From: Ascaris suum
Taxonomy: Eukaryota > Nematoda > Chromadorea > Rhabditida > Ascarididae
DNA: 64,000 nt
Assembly: GCA_013433145.1 (NCBI GenBank)
Contig: CM024177.1
Coordinates: forward strand, 7,342,110 to 7,406,109
Direction of reading: 5' to 3'
Shown: piece after piece, positions 12,601 to 25,157 of the stretch
How the letters are laid out: the number at the start of each line of letters is the position of its first letter
How positions within the stretch are numbered: the stretch's first letter is position 1
The notes under the pieces: model-generated
The model's database searches: none
What the model saw: the letters and a program-made list of their open reading frames with translations, nothing else
What the model was told of the DNA's origin: nothing
Made by a program: the position numbers and the translations under genes

Positions 12601-15600
12601 TTAAGCAAGTTTTGCAGCCCCACACGTAAGGAAAAAACTATCCCCGTTGCATTGCTTTGCCGTCATACCTCGTTTCAGGTGTCAGAGGTGAGCATCCACG
12701 ACTGCATATGAAAACGAGCACAGACAAAGTCATCTTGACACTCGTCTTTCTGAAAAGAGCCCACCGGACAACTTGGAGGATACTCTACGCTGAACAGCGC
12801 TGAAGAAACCAACTTTAGAGCAGGGAAAGATCGAGCAGGTAGAGCCCCGGACCTGTGCTTAATGCCTAGGGATGTTACAAGTGATTAAATGTTACAGAGA
12901 GACACCAGCCCAACTTTCCCCTCAACTAGTAATGTTCTGCGGCAAGACAAACTAGAAAATACGAAGCAACGACAGCAATGACTGCACAAGTCAAGGAAAT
13001 GACTGCTCTTAAGGGTAATAGATGTACAAACCCATCACACTGGATGGTCATAAATCTCCTTTCAGAATATTGGCAATCCTTCAAAGAAGTGCAGTACTGA
13101 CAATCGCATTATACTTTCATCGTGCTGCGATACGAAGAAGTAAAAACAAATCTTGGCCCACAAACGAAAGATCAGAGATTTGATACAATGAAACACCTCC
13201 CCCTCTCCCCACGCGAAATCTGAACGTTAGCGAGAAATGCTGTTAGAACAACCGGCACCTCGACGTCCATTGTCCACCTCCCCCCTCCGCCTTATCGAGG
13301 AGATTATGGAACACTTTAAAAAGGCATAAAAACGAGCAAACCTCAGTCGAATGCACTTGATTTCAGAGGAAACATCAGGTGGAGTGAGCATAATAGCTCT
13401 CCGGAAGATAGCGTCAACCGTTGATGGTGAATTCGATATTGCCCAATCAATAGCGAGTTGATATATTTCTAGCATGTCCTCGCTTTTTACCTTAACAGCA
13501 AAAAAATATTCTAGAACTCACAAAACGGCAAAGTCTGACCTCAGTCTTCACTGTGCAAATACTTCAACCCCTGATACATCTAAAAATCCTCACTTTTCTT
13601 GAGAATATTCAAACAGCGATACCTTAGCACCTAACAGAATGCACAATCGGCCGTTTAAATTCAATAACAACTGAAAAACAGCCAGATTAGTGCTCATAAT
13701 AGATCTCTGCACTGAAAAAATATTGCTACCGTTGAGTATCATGGAGTGAAACTACAATCCGGACATTCCTATTTACACATAGTGATAATAATATTGGACA
13801 ATTGCTTACGGCAAGATGTTTAAATAAGATCGGTGGTGGATATCGCCACTTTGATCGATGTGAACTCTTTCAAAAACAGAACGGTTAAAACTACTACTAG
13901 CACAACGAACCATCCCTTACTTCCTGCGGAGCTAAATTTGTCCTACACCAACGGATTTCTCAATCAATATATTCAAAAAATTCCAACTGAAACAATTTAC
14001 CGCACGTTCAGCATCATTGAATAATTTCTGGACATCCTTCCCATTCGTGTTACCATCATCCATTTTCAACCTTAACAGGCGGCTCCACAGAAAATCGGAC
14101 GAAGGAAAATGCCGCAGTGCTCTTTGGATTATTTGTTCCTTCCGAGAGTTATCGCTTTCGAACTCCAATAGTTTTTTATAGTCGTCCAAAGTTGCCAGAT
14201 TCAGTTCATCAATTTGCTTATAGAGATCGCGCAATTTGTTTCCCGCAAATACATCTACAACTTTAATAATAAAGTGGAAATTAATTGGAGAGATTTTTCC
14301 TTCCACGGTCATTACTTTTCTCAGCACTGTAACAATACCTAAGATTTATGATGAAATTTTGAGAACGGAGCACGAAACTCGACTTGATTTTTGTTCCACT
14401 TAACTCGCAAGGCACGAACCTACGCAACTTAGTCTCAGTGACCATTTAACAAGGCTGATCAAATACCTAGCTAAACAGTCATTCCAAATGAAATAGGTTT
14501 GTCAATAATGACATTCTATATTACAAAACTGGCTCAAATGGAAGTTTACTGCAATGCTTATTTCTGGAGAAGAATCCAATTAACTCAGCAACACACTTTC
14601 ACCACTCGTCGATACGTTTTCCTAGCAGGTACATCAAAGTAACCGAGGTTTTCGCTAGAGATTGACTGAAAGTATCGGCAACAAAAAAAACCGATGGTAA
14701 ACAAAAGCCGTTGAGTTTCCCTTGTGAGATAGTAAAAGGTGCTACAGTAAAAAAAGCAACTCAGCACTCGTGCGATCTATGAAATGAGCCACAAATGTGG
14801 CTCTACCTCGAAGGTAAGGAATCAATCTCACAATTCATATTCTTTTTAAATGTATCAAAATGAACAAGTTTGTCCTCATTTTACAGTTTAGAAGATTGAT
14901 TCGCCCAGAAAAAGACGGAAAAATAGATGAATACTCAAAAGAATAAAAGTGCTACCTATAGCCCGACATCAACTGAAAGCACTGGTTAAACTTAGAAATA
15001 CCACCGAAAAACACCATAGAATGTAAATTTGCTGTAAGATTTTAGTGTAATGTACACTGTTTTGATCAACAATATAGTAGTTGCTGGTGAGGGAAAATTT
15101 ACGCCCTAAGAATCTACCCAAAAACCATTTCAGTATTAGATGAAGGCGAAGGGGGTTGGTTCGTAACATAATGCAATGCATTTTAGACGAGTCATAAATT
15201 TGAAAAAAAAGACAATACAAACCATCAAGAGTAATACGCCTTTCACATACTCCAATGTAATGGCGAAACATTTTTAGTGTTGGAAATCGAATGACTGCCT
15301 CATCATATATTTCGTACATGTCTCCCTGTAATTCAATATACTCAAAATTGAAAACTGAAGACAAATGAAGTGATCGCAAAAAACGATTTCATCCACCTCA
15401 ACTCGTTATGTCTGATGGCCACTCCTCAGTATCGCTTATCCCCCACCCTCGTTCTAATTCGACAACGGCCGTCGCGAGGTTTGCCCGCACATTAAAGCAA
15501 CCTCCCCCCTCCCCCTTGTAGTCAAACAGAAAGGAACACATGATATTCATCATCATCCCTCCAACATTTCAGATCGTGTAAGAAAGGAAATAATCATCTA

Positions 15601-18600
15601 GGGAAAGAATTAACGCCATACTCAGCGAGACATATGGCTCCTTTTTCTTGAAAATTTCTTCACTGACCAATAAACTGCGCCCCAATCATCCTGCTAGAAG
15701 ACGTTCTTAAAGTTTTCTCTAGAGCGATCTTCGTTCCACTCTCTTTAGACACACGTTTACGAAATGCTCGCCAGTTTTCCTAATTTTAATTTCCAACATC
15801 GGTCAAAAAATCGAGAAAAAATTGCAAAATTTTGCGATGGCCAAATTTTGACAGCATTAAAACGCGAAACTAAGGCCTTCCTTCCTATCGAGTTGACGGA
15901 TTATTAATGCCCTACCTACGCTTCACCAACATGGACCATTCCTGGTGCTTCATCTCATCTGCGCTCAAAATTCATCTTCATCGTGAAAAAAAGATTTCTG
16001 GATACTTACCAATCAATGGGCTGTAAATTGTAGTCATACTGACAGAAAATTTTGCCAAAATCAACGGTTACAAAAATAAAGCGATGAATCGTTAATTTTG
16101 CTCAAACAGTAATTTACTAGTTACTAGACTGATAGAAAATTGCGGAGGGGGTCACGAATTTCTGGCATCAACGGTAATGAACAACAATCTAAGCTTACCT
16201 TTTCAATATCTCTTTCATGCTTTGCGATGAAACTTTCCTCGCATATATTACCCTCCTCCCATAATTTTGCATACAGAGTATTTTCCAGACGATTTGCCAC
16301 CTCTCCACAGTCCCGCGATGTTCGCCAAAGACAATATAAAAGCTCTAAATAAAAGCAATTAATGAAATAAACTTGGAATGTGATACGTTTCGCAATTCGT
16401 TTATACCACAAACAAACAGACTGCTTACGATGCGCATAACAGCAGTAAGTGCACAGACTCCTCATTAGACGATTTTAAACGACCAACTACTCGTCTACCT
16501 CGCCGCAAATGCTTCCATAACGTTTCTCCTACGCTGATGCACGATTTCATCATCGTCCTGCTGCCAATTTCATTACCCTCACGCAAAATGATCAGTTGCA
16601 TATTCATCCATATATTTTTCTAACCTATTGTTCGACTCGTTTGTCTTATTTGATTACAATTTTCATTCATTCATTGCCTTTCAATATATTTAGCGCTGGC
16701 AGATTTTTTGAAGAAACTTGAACAAAATTTGACTGATATGAAAAGATGATGGGAAAAGAAAGCTTGGCTTGACCCGAGAAAAAAGGTCAAGCTCTGAGTA
16801 TCAACCACTCTCAAGAGACTTCGTTTGTGATTTTCCGACTCTCTCTACTGCTATTTCCGACAGGTTCATGCAAAAAACAAGCAACCAGTTTGGTTAATAG
16901 TCAGCCAGCTGCAAAGACCCATGCTGGACCTTCAGGAATCAAAAAGCCCATTCTGGAACCCATCCGCACGCTTGACAAATCTGTATTTTGAGCGTAATAA
17001 TCTCGACGCTTAATCGTCTTTGACACGAACTTTCAAATCCTTAAAACAATTTAAGAGAAAGCAGGGAAATTAAGCTTGCATAGAAAAACAGAACCAGGAA
17101 AACATCCACAGCGTTCTCCGCCCGTGTTGGTCTGACTATCTACTCACATCTAGCGACTACCAAGCATACTTATCGAGGCTAGCAGGTTCCATTTGAGGTA
17201 TTTTGTACAAGAATAGCTCTTCCACGATGTTAGGTAGCAACCTGCACATTCAAATGCCGCAATCAACGAACAACACATCTGTGGCAGGCAGCGTCGACGT
17301 CGACAGCTTTTGATAAACGATAATTACACCACAAAAGCCTCAACAGCGTTTTTATGAAGCAATCCGCAAACCGATTCAAAGTGTTCCTTCTGCCTCCGCT
17401 AGAGTTTGCCAAATCCAACTTTTTCAATATGCAACGGATTTCAACCAACTGTGCCACATAGTTGAAGGGAGAAACAAATTTAAAGGACGAAAGCATAGAC
17501 GCACCGTTTTTATCCACAATCTTAGGACAGCTTAGCGCTTGTTCTGCAACGACTTCCGCCAACTTCAGATTCAGAACCGCATCCGAATGCGTACTTTCAT
17601 CGGCAAGGTGTTCTGCAGATGCTTCTTTGCCAGATTCATCGTTCATCTGCGCTCTATCATTCCCACTTATATCCTTTCCCATCAATACTCTTCTTCGCTT
17701 TAATAATCTAAACTTCGGTTTCAATCAACGCTTAAAAGATGAAAAGGAGAAGGAAAAACGAAAATGGTGGGCGATATTTTAGGCGGTACTAAGAAGAGAA
17801 ATTATCTGGGACTGCCCCAGACCCCTTGAAACTTTTTCTGGCTATTTCCTGGAGGCATTATCATTCAAGCTTCGCCACTTATACAAATTCATTCACACCT
17901 AAAATGCAACTTCGTGGAAATATCCGCCGTGAGAGTGATGTGGCTTGAATCTTTAAGTTATTTGAAAGCAACTGCCATAACCGTAATAGTGAAAAAAGCA
18001 TGAGCAACCCAAGTGTTTCATCAGCTGCAAGAACTTCTATCACTTTTCTTTCACAAAACGCTTTAATCGAAAAGCTTAATATCGCATTCACAGTCACCAA
18101 CTTAACAATAGTTGAGCTAACAAAGTGACCTCCACTGTTTCAGATATGATCGGCTTCGAGGTAAGGTATACGTTATATTCACGCTCTCTTCGTCATTGCA
18201 CTTCTCCCCTTCCTCCCACCTCTCCGACCCCTTACTTCCGATCACATTGCAGGTGTTTCTTCCTCCAATCGTTCAACTCATCCTCAATAAAATTCGGACA
18301 AAAATTACTCGCAAAGGAACTTTAGTATCGTTAGGTTTCCTCACAAAATATAAGCGTTCGCATTTATAACTCACAGAAGGTATGCAGATTTGAGCACTTA
18401 AAAGCTTCCCAAGAAAAGCTCTTCAAGATCATATCATGCGAAGCAATTCAGCTTCCTTACTGCACGCCCCAAGAAAAAAGTCCCTCAGCTTTTTGAACGA
18501 ATCCAATACGGCCGATATGTATGCAATTTAAATCAAAGCCCCACCGCTTACACAGCCTTTCGACAGGCCAAAAGAAGACGATACATCCTTTTCTATGCTC

Positions 18601-21600
18601 TCTGAGTTATTACTATGAAGTAAATTTTTGAATACCAATGGGTAAATAAAACAAGAGAGCTGCAACGCTATACCTATCGACATTAAGAATTTCGATACGA
18701 AAGAAAGTAATCCATAGAAGGTGAGATTCCGGAAATGAGCGTAGGCCGAGCTGCAAATGAAGGCGTGCGTTGTTGATGCTTTTGTTCCTTTCAAACTCCC
18801 AACGTGCCGCTTCCGCTCGAAGCTTCACATCCCTTCCCAGAACCTTAAAAAGAACTATTTGAGTGGGACAGCGTATCCAGGTACTCCGCAAGGTAACTCA
18901 CAGATGGAAACCTTCCAACACCTTAGACGACGGCACACAGTAATTTATGCCTCATCCTCCTCTCAGTCATGTTCCTTTCCCTTAACTCCACCTGATTTCT
19001 ACCAATACCACTTCTTCGACTAACTACAGGCTAATGAGGAAGACAAAGTTGCAGTGAGATTATCTTTCCATACGGGATTCAAGGACAAAGGGATTCAAGT
19101 ACCTCTCCGTTATCCTGTATGTGTTAATTGCCCAAAAAACTCAGTCTCGAAATTCTAAAGCAACTACTTCTGAAGCTGTTTTAAGCAATATACTCAGAGC
19201 TACGCACATGAAAGGAGAGGGGGAAGAGGGGTAATGCCTCACTGCTCCTAGGAGAAAACCTGTTGCAAAACCAATCAGAGAACCCCAAGGGTAAAAATTC
19301 ACAGCTTAACTTTTAGACTGCCATTAAGACATTCGCTCCCCTTACCTAGCAGTATAGTTCCTCTTCCATCACTCTTCTCTTCAAAAACACCGCGTACAGC
19401 TTCGAACTAAATGTAACGATTTGATTACGTATAAAACACTGCGACAAACACATTAGTCAGAAGGGCTTCTAAAGCGAAAACCCGGTTACAGTTCAGACAC
19501 TTTAAGGTACTTTCCAGAAAACAAGGACAGGTAGAAGAACTTTCCTTCATTAGAACAATGCGGTCACGAGAACATGATTCTCATTTATTGAAGGAGAGGG
19601 GGAAGATGCAATCAACGAAATTCAGTGTTTCCAATAGAACTGCTCACCGAAAGACATCATAAACACCAAATAGCCGACCTGAAGCGCACGAAAGAATGCT
19701 TTGCTGCATCTGGCAAGCATATTTTCCTTCTTCAAATAATTCAGTCGCTTCCTCCATATATCAGCGCGTCCCTGAGAACACAAATAATAACGTTTGATTT
19801 ATATTCTCTTCGAAAAAATGTAAGACATTCGCCTAAATTCTTTATTCTATGCAAGGCTGGCAAGCGATCAACAAGAATCAGTCAATGAGGGTGATAACGA
19901 ATGAGATAACGGGAGAAACTTTAACCATTGCAGTAAACGTCGGCAAAAGGTGGCGCATTCCAACCTCTCGCAAGTAACCTTAACCTTTTGCCCAGATGAT
20001 ATGGAAAAAAGGAGATACCATTTGCATCGGATTGGGTAAAATTACTTCAGTAATGCAGCAGAAATACACAGGTGAAACATGTCCAAAAACCCGCTGAACT
20101 TTCACGTACGAGCAATTCCCCCATATGAGATTATTCAAAACTATTCACGGAAGGTTCGGAGCGTTTTCCCAAAAACTCACTCGAAGATTACTTTCCCACG
20201 CAGACATGCAGCAGGAATGAAAACGACGATTTCATTCGACCAGCCTCAACCGAGGAACTGCAAAAAAGATGCTGTGGCTTTGCATTGCACCATTCTCGAA
20301 TTAAAACCTAAGTTTCATTAGAACTTGAGTAGAGTGGTAATGTGCTCTGCATATGACCCAGAACTACTTACTCGCCCAAACGCATTCCAAACGTAGAATT
20401 CGGATGATTCATTATAACGGCAATCAACCACAACCACATTTAATGCAGAACTCACTGTTTAACCCTTTCACCAATAAATACTTGTGCAGTACCCCAAAAA
20501 GTCTCTAGATAATGATCCACCGAGTAAATGAAAAAGTTCACTGCATACCTGAAAGCGCTCGCTACACCGCCGATAAATGTCAGCAATCTTGCCTTTGATA
20601 GCGCCATCTATTTCGTTGTGTTTGAAAAAATATTTCAATCGCCTTCTTCGTATACGAATCAACCGAAGTGCACCTCGCAGATAGTCCGCATAAAGCATAA
20701 AGTCATTCGGGTCTTTTACCTGTTGAAAAACTATCAATGAATATGGCAAAACTTAAACAGAATAAGCCGGATTAGAAGGAAATATGAGTGACAGGCCTAT
20801 AAAATAACTGTTGAAAGCAAGTGACCGTCTCATACAGTGCATGTCTTCGACGTGCCTTTCCAGTGTACCAGTAAACTTATTATTACATTTTTGATGGCTA
20901 ATCGAAAGCCTGCTTCGTGATGGTGACCCAAGTGATGTACCATTGAGCTACCTCGGACATTTCCACTAAGCGTCACCCTCGTAGATATTATCACCCTATT
21001 CTAAACCAGACCGCAATCGACTGCAATCTGATTACTACCCACCTATTATCACCACTACAATTACCGCTATTACCACTACTGTTATTAATTTCCAACGATT
21101 GAAATATTAACTTACTCAAGACAACGTTCAAATGCTATACGTCTCTCAGAAGCATCAATTAAAAACATAGATAACGTTATGGTAATAAATAACGTGTCTA
21201 AAAATAATGCAGTATCTAAGAGAGATCGTGCAGTTAAGACTCAAAAAACATAATGGGAAGCTATTCCCCGCTATATACAAAAATTACGATCGGAAAATGA
21301 CGACATAGAAGACATGAACGTGGAAGTGAAAACATATTATAAAACATTCGAATGGAGAAGTAGCGTAGGGCTCATTTCGTGTTACAATTTAAAATTGAAG
21401 AGGAGGGAATTTTTTTAAGGTTTGAATAGAGTTTTGAGGTGAGAGAGCACTTCAATGTGGATATGAAATTAATCTATGGAGACGTTTACGGCACGAATAG
21501 AAGTTTGAACCACTGTCACGCTATGCGCAGCGTGAATTCTGTTATGTTTAACCACTATTTTCAGCGAAATAACAAAACATTTCAGCTAACTTATAGTAAA

Positions 21601-22373
21601 ATTACTTCCGTATAATCAAAGTAATAATTAATGTATGAAGAGGTTACTAGAGAATAGAGCATTTCACTGAATAAAAATGGAACATATACCAGTCATGAAG
21701 ATCGTGCATACGTAACTTCATAGCTAGCCTCAACTGGATAGAAAGGGGAAATCATCGGATGTCTACACGGATACTAGAAGTAGCAGCAAAAGGAAGAAAA
21801 ATTAAGAAAAAAGGTTAATACCAAAATGGGCGGCAAGAAAAAAATTAACGAAAGTATTATTGAAAGCATATGCTGAAAGTAAGGCGATCCTTTATTGAAG
21901 AAACCGACACGTAAAAGAGAGACTTCAGAATGCGCGTTAATTTTGTCGAAAACTACGACTAGAGAAGTTTTTAGTCACGCATCGGCACAACTTCTTTTAA
22001 TTTTTTGAGAATTTCGCCATTAATTCGTTTCAGTTAAAGACTCCCACTCATTGCAAACTTGCATGATTTGATTGATAAAAGACGTTGAAAGCTGTAAAAC
22101 TTCTCATCTTTCGGTGATTTTTTTCCCCGAAAATGAAACGCTCTTTGATCGCTATTTACGCGTTAAAATATTCGAGACTTTAAAGTGTTCGTGTGTGAAT
22201 AAAATCTAATAAATATAATAATAAAATATTACCGATTTTTGAAGTCGATATTCATAGTTTCTGCATCGTTTGATGAATTCATTCACTTCCTCTGTTGTCA
22301 ATAATTGCACCGTATGTAAGAGTTCATACACCGGTAATAATCGCTCAAGACTCTCCTCGACGAATTCACTCAT
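9684..22373 (-). CDS. UTP6: UTP6, U3 snoRNA-associated HAT-repeat protein (SSU processome)
   Basis: UTP6 is a half-a-TPR (HAT) repeat protein of the nucleolar U3 snoRNP/SSU processome, needed for early 18S rRNA processing. Eleven exons (minus): 22373-22233, 20719-20549, 19771-19679, 18843-18674, 17707-about 17476, 16342-16199, 15325-15223, 14326-14001, 13490-13315, 11809-11626, 9848-9684. Together they give about 634 residues (human UTP6 about 597), with phases agreeing at all junctions. Exon 1 supplies the start Met and the N-terminal family region (MSEFVEESLERLLPVYELLH). Exon 2 carries the basic motif RLIRIRRRRLKYFF. Exons 3-4 hold HAT repeats such as DIWRKRLNYLKKEN and AARWEFERNKSINNARLHLQ. 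Exon 7 has YDEAVIRFPTLKMFRHYIGV and exon 10 has CWTDYARYLLQHDPAALASL. The last exon ends in a Lys/Arg-rich tail typical of a nucleolar protein. The exon 5 donor (17476, TTT/GTTTCT) is weak and was chosen by phase and family fit; the acceptor of exon 6 could be 16344. All other junctions have good consensus. Confidence 0.92.
12091..12110. repeat. GACA tetranucleotide microsatellite
   Basis: About five copies of a GACA/CAGA unit inside the UTP6 intron between exons 9 and 10. It sits within overlapping open frames on both strands (11939-12388 plus, 11962-12378 minus) that look like low-complexity artefacts. Confidence 0.85.
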
Positions 22374-25157
22374 CTTTCAGATCACACCTCCAATTCGAGC
22401 ACAGGTAAAAATCTACGAATCCAACAAGCAGGTAATATATCCAGACAAAGAGCAATTCGACGATTTGCTGGCAGGCACACTGGAAAGTGCGAACGCGAAT
22501 AAAATCACTATGCAACGAGACCGCACCACTGCAAAATAGACTGAATTATTTTATTATCGTAGATCACGAAATCGTTGCAGAAGCCGGAATATTTCGGTTA
22601 TTTTTGAATGAATATTTGTTCGCATACGAGGCAGCGAAATACCACAGAATTTTGAAATATTCTGCGTGGTAATGAATAGAAGGTATAATAACAGTAAAAT
22701 GTTCTGTTGACAATCGATCTCAATAAACCTCACAGAAAGAGTAATATTTTGCAGTGGAGTAACCTGAAGTGGTGAATGAGGCTTTCGTCCGTGACCAAAA
22801 TATCAATGCTGTTGACATGAAAGAAAATTGCTTTCTTTGAAAATAGCCACTGATAATGCGTCGACGACTTCTTCTCGTAAAGAATCCGAAGTTTCTATAA
22901 CTTTACACGGAAAAAATAACTTTTCTATAACTTTACTAAATTTATTCAATCGCCATCTCTTAACGGGAAGTTCAGAAGCGTTAATAGCATCGATGCAACC
23001 GTTAAAAATGTTGCGTATTCAAAAAATCATTGCAAGAGGAGGCGTGTTCGTTCACGCACAATACTATAAATTATGTTAGAATCAGGATGCAGTCGACGGA
23101 CTCATTGGTTGGTGAGAAAAAATTGGCTGATTCTCTTCACCTAGATGTCCTTGAGAGACATAAAGCGTTTCCTGAGGTCCGAAAAAATTTAAAAAAAAGA
23201 AATGGTTTAGGTGATTCTAATATCTTCATTTATACAAGAAGATTGACAGTGGTCAAGACGTGTATTGTTTAGAGTATTCCAGTCGGAACGATTGAGAGAT
23301 ATTTTATCGACAACCAGAAGCAATTGCTATGCATTTGTGCAGAGATCGTCGCAGTTGAAAACCTTCTATATGTTACCACTGTAGGATCACCTGATAATCA
23401 AGGACAAGATTTTCTGGAAAGTCCTTTGGACAAATTTGAAAGAGGACGGGATCAACACCCGAACCCTGAGGGTTTCCAATTTTTATCTTTTGGAATTCGA
23501 GAAACGAATCTTCCTGCGCTGATGTTCGATGAAGTAGCAACCGTAAATAATCTCCACAAAACGGCATTTCCGAAGTACAAAGCTTGCGAGTATTGGGAGG
23601 CTGTATCACTGCAAAATCTCTTTAAATCGTCGCTTCTTCATTTTAAACGATATTTTTTTGTCGATTTCACACAAATTTTCTTCTTCATCCTCTTGAAATT
23701 CTTCACTCTACCTTCCAGAATACTTTTTCTTTCACACGTATCACCTCCTTTGCTATCCCATTTCCTTACATTCATTCCTTCAAAAGTAAGCGGTGAACAA
23801 TAAAGCTATCAATAATCGATCCTCCAAATTTAGCCCTCATGGCGCTTCACATCGCCACTGCCTCTTTCACTGCTTCCTCTAAGCGTATACTTTCTGTGTA
23901 ACTACAAACTCAAGAAACTGTGGTAAGTATTTGAGCACTCGCTCTTTAACAAGTGCCCTTTCGTAATTAATGAAGTTGAACCAAACCTGAGCGATTCGGA
24001 TCAAATTTTACAGACGGCTATTGATATCGAGCAGTCCGCAGATCGTTGCGAATGACGGCAACGTACATCCTTGCGCATCACGTCGGGCTGCCTTACTGTT
24101 AATAACACCGCCCTCTGTTCTTACCTGCTTTGGCGAAAGTGGATGACATCCTCTTAACTTATTGCCCATAGGGGAGGGGAGGGAAGAGAGTGACTCTCAA
24201 CATTCTACTTTTTCCTGAACCTCCTGGCTCCAAGCAACCGACTAGCATACTATGAGTTATCGTGGATGTCAGTAAGTGCTTTTGATTATTCCTTTCGGTA
24301 ATTATAACTACATTAGCAATGGTTATGCGCTACCATCGCTGGGAAAAAATGGATAGCAAAGACTCTTTCATGACTTCACCTCCTGATAACTGCCTGAGGC
24401 AATGTTGCTATTTTCGGATATTGTCTTGTTCAGCGTAAACCTATGTATAGACCTGTCACTGAACTGGCTCTAGAGGGTTTAGGAAGCTTATTTATATCGG
24501 TGCGCAAACGATCTCAACTCAATGAAAAATTTGAATATTTCATCCCCATTTATGCAGATTTTACTTTAATATGATCGATTGTAAGATGTAATGAAAACAA
24601 TAAAATATTGAAGTGTTTATTATTGTAACTAAAAACCATATTGATTTGATATTTGAAGGAATTGCTGTTAACGAATAATATCTTTACGCGAGTAAATACG
24701 CCAATGTAATGCAAATTGCAATTCCAAATTATTGCATTGATAAGAGAAAATTTCCTTCGAAAATTGAATTGAGAAGGATTTGCTTTAAATTAAATGCAAA
24801 ATTTATGAAATAGGATTTATCGGGAACAATTTTTTGCAAAGCACTTTCTTTATGCAAATGAGACATTAAAGCAATAAGGCGATAAAAATTTCGAAGAAAT
24901 TCAATTTAATAAGAGACAAAGGGAATTGAATATTTCGTTATTATTTTAAATAGAATAAAAACCTAAACGAAAAATTTACACCACTTGAGATACTTTTAAA
25001 TTTGAATGATTGAGAAAACAATTATGACGGAGTAATTAAATTACTGGTAAAATTCCTATGCGCTGTTAAAGTTTATCATTTAGTTTTATCATAGATTACA
25101 ATGGAATAAAACTTTCACGATCTTCACAATTAACTTCATATATATATTCGATGGCAA
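22374..25157. other. Intergenic region between UTP6 and the phosphatase gene
   Basis: Separates the UTP6 start codon from the phosphatase 3' end; both genes are on the minus strand. It should contain the UTP6 promoter or 5' leader. It also holds a 159-codon plus-strand open frame at 23324-23803, the longest uninterrupted one in the window, with no recognised domain and no clear splice sites. About 24500-25130 is very AT-rich. Confidence 0.5.

Noticed and set aside
17462..17782. Plus-strand 106-codon frame
   Set aside because: Antisense to UTP6 exon 5.
20870..20960. tRNA-like sequence on the minus strand (TAGCTCAATGGTA box and a TTCGATT loop)
   Set aside because: The D-stem and acceptor stem do not pair and no proper anticodon arm can be drawn; at most a decayed tRNA or SINE remnant.
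22270..22539. Plus-strand 89-codon frame
   Set aside because: It is the antisense shadow of UTP6 exon 1, which matches the family N-terminus on the minus strand.
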